Source: Capillimicrobium sp035565675 (GTDB lineage: Bacteria; Actinomycetota; Thermoleophilia; Solirubrobacterales; Solirubrobacteraceae). Taken from it: DNA of 16,851 nucleotides. Each line of letters opens with the position of its first letter. Position 1 is the stretch's first letter. Under the pieces are notes generated by a model, which saw nothing but the letters and a program-made list of their open reading frames with translations, was not told the DNA's origin and searched no databases. The stretch covers positions 1-16,851 of the forward strand of contig DATMSA010000058.1 of NCBI GenBank assembly GCA_035565675.1. The letters are read 5' to 3'. Below are positions 8,494 to 14,598 of this stretch, one piece after another. Made by a program: the position numbers and the translations under genes.

Positions 8494-9180
8494 ATGGACG
8501 TTCTGCCCCGCGCCGGCGACGCGCTCGCGCAGCCGACTCGCGCGCGGCTGTTCGCGCTCCTGGGCGAGCTGCGGCGCCCGGCGACGACCGAGGAGCTCGC
8601 CGCGCTGCTGCAGCTCCATCCCAACGGCGTGCGCGTGCACCTCGACCGCCTGCGCGAGGCCGGCCTCGTCGAGCGCGACCGCGAGCGGCGCCCGCGCGGG
8701 CGCCCGCGCGACCGCTGGACGGTCAGCCCGACCGCGCGGCCCGGCGGCGACCGGCCCACCGACTACTCCGGGCTGGCGCGCTGGCTGGTGCGGGCGATGA
8801 CGCTCGCCGACCTCGACGCCGGCGAGGTCGAGGCCGCCGGCGAGCGCATCGGCCGCGACCTCGTGCCCGACGACGCGCCCGGCACGCCGCCCGAGCAGAT
8901 GGACGCCGTGCTGGCCGCCCTGGGGTTCGCGCCGACCCGGGAGGCCGGGCCCGACGGGACGCTGACCTGGTGCCTGGGCAACTGCCCCTACCGCGACGTC
9001 GTCCGCGAGCGCCAGCCGCTCGTGTGCGCGCTGCACCGCGGCATGACCCGCGGCCTGCTGGAGACGCTGGACCCCGAGGCGACGCTCAGCGCGTTCGTCG
9101 TCCGGGACCCCGATGAGGCGGGATGCCGGATCGAGGTGCGAGGGCCGATGGCCGCGAACGCGTCGACATCCGAGCCCTGA
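8494..9180 (+). CDS. HTH transcriptional regulator, ArsR/SufR-like, with C-terminal Cys cluster
   Basis: A 228-residue regulator. Residues 8-75 form a winged helix (LAQPTRARLFALLGEL, then TTEELAALLQLHPNGVRVHLDRLREAGLV and a basic wing GRPRDRW) of the ArsR/SufR kind. The C-terminal domain carries WCLGNCPYRD (Cys160, Cys164), VCALHRGM (Cys178, His181) and Cys211. The Cys-x13-Cys spacing plus later Cys resembles the [4Fe-4S]-binding region of SufR-type repressors, so it is probably a redox, iron-sulfur or metal sensor. The start is ATG 8494. A GTG at 8458 in frame would add 12 poor residues and run through the dyad. It is divergent from a 7Fe ferredoxin, suggesting it controls that gene and itself. 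Its 3' end overlaps, on the opposite strand, a small ORF by 95 bases. Confidence 0.88.
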   Translation: MDVLPRAGDALAQPTRARLFALLGELRRPATTEELAALLQLHPNGVRVHLDRLREAGLVERDRERRPRGRPRDRWTVSPTARPGGDRPTDYSGLARWLVRAMTLADLDAGEVEAAGERIGRDLVPDDAPGTPPEQMDAVLAALGFAPTREAGPDGTLTWCLGNCPYRDVVRERQPLVCALHRGMTRGLLETLDPEATLSAFVVRDPDEAGCRIEVRGPMAANASTSEP

Positions 9181-9277
9181 GCCACGCCAGCGAGACGCCG
9201 GCGGCGGCGCCGAGCGCGGGGACCGCGTACAGCATCTCCTCCACCGGCACGCCGGCGATGTGGGCGAGCGCGGGCAT
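9086..9277 (-). CDS. small putative membrane protein coupled to amine oxidase
   Basis: A 63-residue ORF follows the amine oxidase gene in the arrangement TGATG: its ATG (9275-9277 on the plus strand) shares one base with the amine oxidase stop. It begins MPALAHIAGVPVEEMLYAV and has one likely membrane helix (about residues 12-34, ending SLAWLRARM), followed by an Arg/Pro-rich tail. The hydrophobic half is in unique sequence. The tail half (9086-9180) lies antisense to the 3' end of the regulator gene and may be non-conserved. I do not recognise the family. The coupling and the membrane helix argue that it is real, while its small size and the overlap argue for caution. Confidence 0.5.
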   Translation of the reverse strand: MPALAHIAGVPVEEMLYAVPALGAAAGVSLAWLRARMSTRSRPSALAPRSGIPPHRGPGRRTR

Positions 9278-11235
9278 CAGCCGTGGTGGCAGTGTCCGCT
9301 GTTGGTGCGCGGCATGTCAAGCGCCGGGTTGCCGTCGAAGAAGCCGCTCGGCTTGAGCTTGAAGCCGATGTGCGTCACCGGCATCACCGGCCAGTCCTCG
9401 GGGCGCACGACGTGGTGGGCGCCGAACGAGTACCAGAGGACGACGTCGGTCTCGGCCACCGGCCGGTCGGCCGCCGTCCACGCCGGCAGGCCCTGGCCGC
9501 CCGGGTGCTGGTTGGGGTAGTCGCCGGCGGCGAAGCGCTCGTCCTCGGCGTACGGCGTCACCCACACGTGCTTGGACGCGAAGCCCGCGCGCGAGGCCTG
9601 CACCGACCCCTCGTGCGCCATCGGCAGGACGTTGTCGCCCGGGATCAGCCGGTAGGCGACCGGGTCGCCGACCGCGTTGCGCACGCCCGGGTTCTCGATG
9701 CGCCAGGTGCGCGCCCGCAGCGGGTCGATGATGCGCTGGGCCTCGGACTCGGTGCGCAGCTCCGTTCGCTTCGTCACCCAGGCGGTGCCGAGCGGGTTGT
9801 CGGGGCCCAGCGGCAGCGGCTCGGAGTCGACCTCGACGACCGTGTTGCGGTCGCCGTCGACGGCCATGTCCAGCCGCACGCAGAAGAAGTGCTGGTGGTG
9901 CGGGCCGTAGAGGCCGGGGGCGACGAGCACGCCGTGGCGGGGGCGCTCGCCGGGCGCGATCGCGCCGGTCGAGATCACGCCGGTGAGCTTGACCTCGTAC
10001 TCGATCGTGCCGTCGGTGTAGAGGTACCAGAAGTACCCGTACTCGTAGTTGCCGACGGTCACGATCTGCGAGATCACCAGCCGCCGCAGGCGGCGGACCT
10101 CGACCTCCTCGGTGCGGAAGTCGGTGTGCTTCCAGCCGATCCCGTGGTCCTCCTCGTGCATGCAGACCGCGTTGGGGATCGTCATCGCGTTGCCGTCCTG
10201 GTCGTTGACGACCCCGTCGAAGTAGCGGATCTCGCCGAGGCAGTCGCAGCCCAGCTCGAGCGGGTTGGCGAGCCAACCGAGGCCGTACTCGCCCATGTCG
10301 AACACGTTCTTGAACGCGTGCGTCGGGGCCGGGTCGCCGTAGGGCACGTACATCTCCGACAGCGACGCGCGCTCGATGATCGGCCGCACGCGCCCGCCGT
10401 CCTCGTAGCCGATCTGGTGGAGGACGAGCCCCTCCTTGGCGTTGAACGAGATCCGCAGGCGCCACTTCTGCCACTCGATCGCGTGCCCGTCGACGGCGAA
10501 CGACGGGCCCTCGGGCTGGGTGATCTCGATCGGGCGCACGTCGGCGCGCGGCGCGGAGAGCGCGGGCACGTTGCCCTCGCGGCCCATCAGCTCGGGCGTG
10601 TAGTTCCCCGGCTGGGGCGGGAACGGGACGATGCCGTGGTCGACGACCTCGACGACGCGCATCTCGTCGCAGTCGACGACGCAGGTCAGCCCCTCGACCG
10701 GCCGCGCGTAGCCGTTGTCGCCCGGCTCGCTGCGCACCCAGGTCAGCGGGCGCAGGATGCGGCGCTCGTCGGGGTGGTCCTCCGGCATCGTGTGGCTGGC
10801 CGCCCAGGGATCGATCATGCACAGCGAGAAGTCCTCGACGCCGCGGGCGCGCATCGTCTCCTGCCAGCGCGGATCGCTGCGGACGACGTCCTCGCACTGC
10901 ATGAACTCCTCGAACGTGATCTGCGCCTGCACGCCGGCCTTGCGCTCGAAGCTCACCACGCGCTCCTCGGTGAGCGACACGACGGCCTCGTAGGTGCCGC
11001 GGGTCTCGCGGTCGCGCAGCACGACGAACGCCTCGCGGGGCAGGTCGGCGCCCGGCGTCCAGGCGCGCAGCAGCGGCTTGGGCGGCTCGCGCAGCATCAC
11101 GAATACGAAGCGCCAGGTGGGCCCGAGGTCGCGCTCCTCGCGCAGGATGCGCGCGGCGGCCTCGATCTCCCCGGGCGCGAGCGGCTCGAGCGGATGGGTC
11201 GTGGCGGGGGCGGCGGGGGCGTCGGTCGGGTTCAC
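9277..11235 (-). CDS. copper/topaquinone-dependent primary amine oxidase
   Basis: A 652-residue copper amine oxidase, of similar length to Arthrobacter enzymes. It oxidises primary amines to aldehyde, ammonia and hydrogen peroxide. The precursor of topaquinone is Tyr397 in GNYEYGY. The catalytic base is Asp313 in FDMGEYGLG. Copper ligands are His447 and His449 in HHQHFF and His608 in FGAHHVVRPEDWPVMP. The N-terminus starts near HPLEPLAPGEI, with the small N2/N3 domains first, and there is no signal peptide, so the enzyme is cytoplasmic. The tail is Cys/His-rich (SGHCHHG). The start is GTG at 11235 with GAGGAGAG six bases upstream. The frame stays open to 11391, but that part is Arg/Pro/Ser-rich and lies in the promoter region. 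Substrate (phenethylamine, tyramine, histamine or other) is not resolvable. An aldehyde product could in principle feed an aldehyde-type hydroxylase nearby. Confidence 0.96.
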   Translation of the reverse strand: MNPTDAPAAPATTHPLEPLAPGEIEAAARILREERDLGPTWRFVFVMLREPPKPLLRAWTPGADLPREAFVVLRDRETRGTYEAVVSLTEERVVSFERKAGVQAQITFEEFMQCEDVVRSDPRWQETMRARGVEDFSLCMIDPWAASHTMPEDHPDERRILRPLTWVRSEPGDNGYARPVEGLTCVVDCDEMRVVEVVDHGIVPFPPQPGNYTPELMGREGNVPALSAPRADVRPIEITQPEGPSFAVDGHAIEWQKWRLRISFNAKEGLVLHQIGYEDGGRVRPIIERASLSEMYVPYGDPAPTHAFKNVFDMGEYGLGWLANPLELGCDCLGEIRYFDGVVNDQDGNAMTIPNAVCMHEEDHGIGWKHTDFRTEEVEVRRLRRLVISQIVTVGNYEYGYFWYLYTDGTIEYEVKLTGVISTGAIAPGERPRHGVLVAPGLYGPHHQHFFCVRLDMAVDGDRNTVVEVDSEPLPLGPDNPLGTAWVTKRTELRTESEAQRIIDPLRARTWRIENPGVRNAVGDPVAYRLIPGDNVLPMAHEGSVQASRAGFASKHVWVTPYAEDERFAAGDYPNQHPGGQGLPAWTAADRPVAETDVVLWYSFGAHHVVRPEDWPVMPVTHIGFKLKPSGFFDGNPALDMPRTNSGHCHHG

Positions 11236-11324
11236 GGGGCGCTCTCCTCGGGGTCGGTGCGGGGAGCCTCGCCGCGGGCGGGGGACGCGCGCCACGGAAG
11301 AACGGTCCACATTCGCGCGGCGGG

Positions 11325-11348
11325 GGTTCGACCGGCGGTTGGACCGAC
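11325..11348. repeat. tandem 12-bp direct repeat in divergent promoter region
   Basis: Two adjacent copies, GGTTCGACCGGC and GGTTGGACCGAC, match at 10 of 12 positions. They lie in the 154-base gap between the amine oxidase (minus) and the 63-residue ORF (plus), about 40 bases before its ATG. A related CGGTCC occurs at 11303-11308 in inverted orientation to GGACCG at 11341-11346. This could be a regulator site. It could also be chance in GC-rich DNA. Confidence 0.3.
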
Positions 11349-11375
11349 GTGGGCGCGCGCCGCGTATCCCCCAAC

Positions 11376-11381
11376 TAGACT
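11376..11381 (+). promoter_or_regulatory. -10 promoter box (TAGACT) for a leaderless transcript
   Basis: TAGACT fits the actinobacterial TANNNT -10 consensus and ends eight bases before the ATG at 11390. A start site 7-8 bases downstream would make the mRNA begin at or next to the ATG. That agrees with the absence of any Shine-Dalgarno there. No convincing -35 box is visible 17-18 bases upstream (GC-only sequence). Confidence 0.6.
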
Positions 11382-11389
11382 GCGCGCCC

Positions 11390-11581
11390 ATGGCTCCGCC
11401 CAGCCCGCGACAGCTCGTCCTGCGCCACCGCCTCGAGCAGGCGCTGCGCGTGGTCGGCCCCGCGCTCGACCTCGTGCTCCTGGCCGGCGACCGCCTGTCG
11501 CGCGTGGTCGATCGCTCCGGCGACGAACCGCTGCCCGCGATCCGCTATCCCGGCAGCGGCCGGGGCCTTCCGCGCCGGTGA
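11390..11581 (+). CDS. small hypothetical protein (63 aa) upstream of membrane protein
   Basis: This 63-residue protein begins MAPPSPRQLVLRHRLEQALR and holds a helix with a hydrophobic face (VVGPALDLVLLAGDRLSRVV, about residues 21-40). It ends with an Arg-rich tail. The family is not recognised. It appears to start directly at the transcript 5' end (TAGACT box eight bases upstream). It overlaps the following membrane protein gene by GTGA, so the two should be translated together and may act together. The hydrophobic helix is too polar to be a clear membrane span. Confidence 0.7.
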   Translation: MAPPSPRQLVLRHRLEQALRVVGPALDLVLLAGDRLSRVVDRSGDEPLPAIRYPGSGRGLPRR

Positions 11582-12564
11582 GCAGCCCCGGACCCGACGA
11601 GATCCAGGAGCAGCTCTCCTGGGAGCGCTCGCGCAGCGTCGTCGCGGCGGTCGCGGCCGCGCTCGGCGGCGTGCTCGTGCTCGCGCCGCTGCTCTACGCC
11701 GACCTGGCCACGCGCGACGACCGCCCGGTCATCGGCGTGCTGCAGGCGCTGACGCCCGCGCTCGAGGGCCAGCAGGACGCCGAGGTCAACCCGCGCACCG
11801 CGGTCGCCCAGTTCCTCGTCGACCACTCGACGCCGCTGATCATCTCGGGCGTCCTGTCGGCGATCGGCGCGATCGCCGTCGGCGTCGCGCTGCTCTACCT
11901 CTTCCGCGCCACGCGCTTCCGCCTGCCGGCGCTGCCGCGCTACGTGCGCGGCCTGATCACGTTCGGCGCCGCGTTCACCGCGCTCGCGTCCCTCGGTCTG
12001 CCCATCGTGCGCCGCATCTCGGCCCAGGACTACCTCGACGCCGGGGTCTTCACCCGCGAGGCGATCAACGACGCCCTCGGGTCGGCGTCGGTGGCGACGT
12101 TCGGCATCCTCGGCCTGATCGGCACGCTGGCGGTCTGCCTGTCGACGATCCTCGTCGCGCTGAACGCGATGCGCGCCGGCCTGCTGACCCGCTTCATGGG
12201 CATCCTCGGCATCATCGCCGGCGCCCTCTACGTGCTCGGCTCGTTGATCGGCCAGTTCCCGATCGTGCAGGCGTTCTGGCTGATCGCGCTGGCGCCGCTG
12301 TTCCTCGGGCGCTGGCCGCGCGGGAACCCGCCGGCCTGGGCGTCCGGGCAGGCCGAGCCGTGGCCGACCGCCGCCGAGCTGCGCGAGCAGCGCATGCGCG
12401 AGCAGGGCATGACGCCGCCGGCCCGCGGGGGCCGCGGCGCCAAGCAGCCCGAGCCCGACACGCCGTCGGGCAACGGCGTGGCCGACCTCACCGACGACGC
12501 CGCGGAGCCCCGGCCCGCGCCGCACCCGGCGACGAGCCGCAAGAAGCGCCGGCGCAAGCGCTGA
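11578..12564 (+). CDS. multi-pass membrane protein of unknown function
   Basis: A 328-residue protein starting at GTG inside the stop of the preceding small gene. I see about six hydrophobic segments, near residues 20-42, 86-108, 122-147, 168-198, 203-222 and 225-242. A soluble loop of about 40 residues lies between the first two. The C-terminal 85 residues are hydrophilic and cytoplasmic in look: Pro/Glu/Arg-rich and ending in a basic KKRRRKR cluster. No catalytic motif, transporter signature or named domain is recognised. The paired small gene upstream suggests a two-component membrane assembly, which is an inference. It is convergent with the methyltransferase at 12756. Confidence 0.85.
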   Translation: MSSPGPDEIQEQLSWERSRSVVAAVAAALGGVLVLAPLLYADLATRDDRPVIGVLQALTPALEGQQDAEVNPRTAVAQFLVDHSTPLIISGVLSAIGAIAVGVALLYLFRATRFRLPALPRYVRGLITFGAAFTALASLGLPIVRRISAQDYLDAGVFTREAINDALGSASVATFGILGLIGTLAVCLSTILVALNAMRAGLLTRFMGILGIIAGALYVLGSLIGQFPIVQAFWLIALAPLFLGRWPRGNPPAWASGQAEPWPTAAELREQRMREQGMTPPARGGRGAKQPEPDTPSGNGVADLTDDAAEPRPAPHPATSRKKRRRKR

Positions 12565-12755
12565 CGGCGCGGCTCCGCGCGCTTCGTGTGCCGCTCCGCG
12601 CCCGGTGCGCAGGGGCGCGGCTGCCGGCGCCGCGCAGAACGGCTCATCGACGGGAACGGGCGGTCTCGCTGCCCGGTTTCGCTCGCCGCACTGGACGTGT
12701 GGCACTTGGCGTCCGCTATCCGGCTGCCATGTGCCACACGTGCCCCGCGGGACGG
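12565..12755. other. 191-base convergent intergenic region with several hairpins
   Basis: The gap lies between two convergent genes and contains no convincing ORF. It starts with GC-rich stems: GCGCGG/CCGCGC at 12567-12580, and CCGCGCCC (12596-12603) with GGGCGCGG (12613-12620) around a 9-base loop. It then has a long 11-bp inverted repeat, listed separately. With no T-runs, the stems may act as bidirectional Rho-assisted or structure-based 3' ends. Confidence 0.5.
12695..12741. repeat. 11-bp perfect inverted repeat, probable convergent terminator or operator
   Basis: ACGTGTGGCAC (12695-12705) is perfectly complementary to GTGCCACACGT (12731-12741), with 25 bases between. After a single T-T mismatch the stem continues with TGGC/GCCA (12707-12710 and 12726-12729). 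It would therefore form about a 16-position stem with an inner loop of about 15 bases. It lies 15 bases past the stop of the minus-strand methyltransferase, as expected of its terminator, although no T-run follows on either strand. Confidence 0.6.
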
Positions 12756-13466
12756 CTAGCGGGAGGGGGTCGCGCGGTCGTGCGCGGCGCGCGCGACGAA
12801 CCGGTCCGAGCGGGCGGGGCGGCGCCCGCGGACCACGAGCATCTCCTCCTCGCGGCGGCCGCGCTCCAGCAGGCCGCGCTCCTCGAGCGCGTCGACCCGG
12901 CGCCGCAGCAGCGGGCCCAGCGCGCCGCGGTGGCGGGCGACCACCTCGGCCTCCAGGCCGCCCTCGCGGAGCTGGGCGAGCGTCTGGTCGGGCCCGCAGA
13001 CCGACGAGTGCACGAGCAGCACGAAGCCGCCGGGGCGCAGGTGCGCCGGCGCCTGCGCGCAGATGCGGTCCAGCAGCACGCGCCCGTCGAGGCCGGCGTC
13101 CCACGCGCGCCGGGCGCCGCGCGTCGGCAGCTCCGCCTCGGGCGCCGGCACGTAGGGCGGGTTGGAGACGATCGCGTCGAAGCGCTGGTCGCCGACCGCG
13201 TCGAACAGGTCGCCCCGCACCGCGCGGACCCGCACGCCGGCCAGCCGGGCGTTCATGCGCGCCGTCCACACTGCGCGGCGCGAGAGGTCCACCGCGGTCA
13301 CCTCGCGCGCGCCCCGCCGGGCCGCGCAGATCGCCAGCGCGCCGCTGCCGGTGCAGAGGTCCAGGACGGACGCCCGCGGCGGCAGCGTCTGCGCGCGGAG
13401 CTGGTCCGCGAGCAGCCACGTGTCGCTGTGGGGTTGGAAGACGCCGGGAAGGGTGAGAATGCGCAC
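12756..13466 (-). CDS. HemK/PrmC-family (HemK2-like) class I SAM-dependent methyltransferase
   Basis: A 236-residue methyltransferase lacking the N-terminal helical domain of full PrmC, so it resembles the short HemK2/Mtq2 class. It opens with GVFQPHSDTWLLADQL, like the substrate-side segment of that class. SAM-binding motif I is LDLCTGSGALAI (about 35-46), followed by the acidic AVDLS (58-62). The catalytic NPPYVP is at 102-107 and typifies Gln/Asn N-methylation of release factors or other proteins. The C-terminal 40 residues are Arg/Glu-rich. Protein glutamine methylation is the likely role, but a small-molecule or other substrate cannot be excluded. The start is GTG (13464-13466 on the plus strand). 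No better start exists upstream. It is head-to-head with the ligase gene, with starts overlapping or touching. Confidence 0.88.
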   Translation of the reverse strand: MRILTLPGVFQPHSDTWLLADQLRAQTLPPRASVLDLCTGSGALAICAARRGAREVTAVDLSRRAVWTARMNARLAGVRVRAVRGDLFDAVGDQRFDAIVSNPPYVPAPEAELPTRGARRAWDAGLDGRVLLDRICAQAPAHLRPGGFVLLVHSSVCGPDQTLAQLREGGLEAEVVARHRGALGPLLRRRVDALEERGLLERGRREEEMLVVRGRRPARSDRFVARAAHDRATPSR

Positions 13467-14598
13467 CGTGCGCAGCCCGGATATCCCACTGGCGGACGCT
13501 CCAAACGCCGACGCGCTGCGCGCCGCGTTCGCCGCGCCGGCCCCGCCGACGATCGGCCTGGAGGAGGAGCTGATGCTCCTCGACGCCCGCACGCTCGACC
13601 TCGCGCCGCGCGCGCCCGAGCTCGTCGAGCGCCTCGGCGGCGACCCGCGCTTCAAGCTCGAGCTGCCCGCCGCACAGCTCGAGATCGTCCTGCCGCCCGC
13701 CGCCAGCGTCCCCGAGGCCGCCGCCGCCCTGCGCACCGCGCGCGCCGACCTGGCCGCCGCCGCGGCCGAGCTCGGCCTGCGGCCCGCCGCCGCCGGCCTG
13801 CACCCGTTCGCCGCCGCCGAGGGCCCGCTCAACCCGGGCACCCACTACGACACGACCGCGCGCGAGTACGGACGGGTCGCGAGTCGTCAGCTCGTCTTCG
13901 CGCTCCAGGTGCACGTCGCGATCCGCGGCGCCGACCGCGCGCTCGCCGTCCACAACGCGCTGCGCTCCCACCTGCCCGAGCTGGCGGCGCTGGCCGCCAA
14001 CGCCCCGTTCCACGACGGCCGCGACACCGGCATGGCCACGATGCGCCCGCTCATCTCCCAGCAGCTCCCGCGCCAGGGCGTGCCCCCGGCGCTCGCGTCG
14101 TGGGAGGCCTACGCCGACGCGCTGGCGTTCGTCGCCGGCGGCGGCGGGCGCTGGTGGTGGGAGCTGCGCCCGCACCCCGAGCACGGCACACTCGAGCTGC
14201 GCGTCCCCGACGCGCAGGCCACCGTCGCCGAGGCCGCCGCCGTCGCGGCGGTCGCCCAGGCGCTCGCGGTCTGGCTGGCCGAGCGCCACGACGCCGGCGA
14301 GACCCTGCCGGTCCACGAGACCTGGCGCATCGAGGAGAACCGCTGGAGCGCCTGCCGCTGGGGCGTCGAGGGCGACCTGCGCGACCTCGACGGCGACGGC
14401 GCGCGCGTCCCCACCCGCGACCGGCTGCGCGCGCTGCTCGACGACCTCGCGCCCGTCGCCGACCGGCTCGGCTGCGCGCGCGAGCTCGAGGACGCCCGCG
14501 CGCTCGTCGAGCGCAACGGCGCCCTGCGGCTGCGCGAGGCCGCCGCCGGCGATCCACACGCCGCGGCGCGCGTGCTCGTGGAACGCTACGCCGCATGA
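13459..14598 (+). CDS. GCS2/YbdK-type carboxylate-amine ligase (glutamate-cysteine ligase family 2)
   Basis: A 379-residue protein of the GCS2 family, which joins a carboxylate to an amine using ATP (gamma-glutamylcysteine type). The N-terminal signature TIGLEEELMLLD places Glu35-Glu37 at the metal/ATP site. Other marks are AAQLEI (Glu75), LQVHVAI (His152), and WWWELRPHPEHGTLELRVPDAQ-like residues (231-253, including Glu246). Length matches YbdK (about 370). Many members are weak glutamate-cysteine ligases whose true substrates are unknown. The start is ambiguous. ATG 13459 has GGAAGGG upstream. GTG 13468 is preceded by GAGAAT seven bases away and could be a leaderless start. The first 28 residues are not conserved-looking. 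It overlaps the M20 gene by ATGA, so ligation and hydrolysis genes are coupled. Confidence 0.9.
   Translation: MRTVRSPDIPLADAPNADALRAAFAAPAPPTIGLEEELMLLDARTLDLAPRAPELVERLGGDPRFKLELPAAQLEIVLPPAASVPEAAAALRTARADLAAAAAELGLRPAAAGLHPFAAAEGPLNPGTHYDTTAREYGRVASRQLVFALQVHVAIRGADRALAVHNALRSHLPELAALAANAPFHDGRDTGMATMRPLISQQLPRQGVPPALASWEAYADALAFVAGGGGRWWWELRPHPEHGTLELRVPDAQATVAEAAAVAAVAQALAVWLAERHDAGETLPVHETWRIEENRWSACRWGVEGDLRDLDGDGARVPTRDRLRALLDDLAPVADRLGCARELEDARALVERNGALRLREAAAGDPHAAARVLVERYAA

Noticed and set aside
11236..11391. N-terminal extension of the amine oxidase to 11391
   Set aside because: The added residues are Arg/Ser/Pro-rich, overlap the divergent gene start and contain the promoter region. 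GTG 11235 has a good ribosome site.
11545..14559. A 1004-codon open frame on the minus strand
   Set aside because: It runs through the membrane protein, the intergenic gap and the methyltransferase and ligase genes in the wrong frames. Its translation is Arg/Ala/Gly repeat-like and it has no domain. It is a by-product of the very high GC content and rarity of stop codons.
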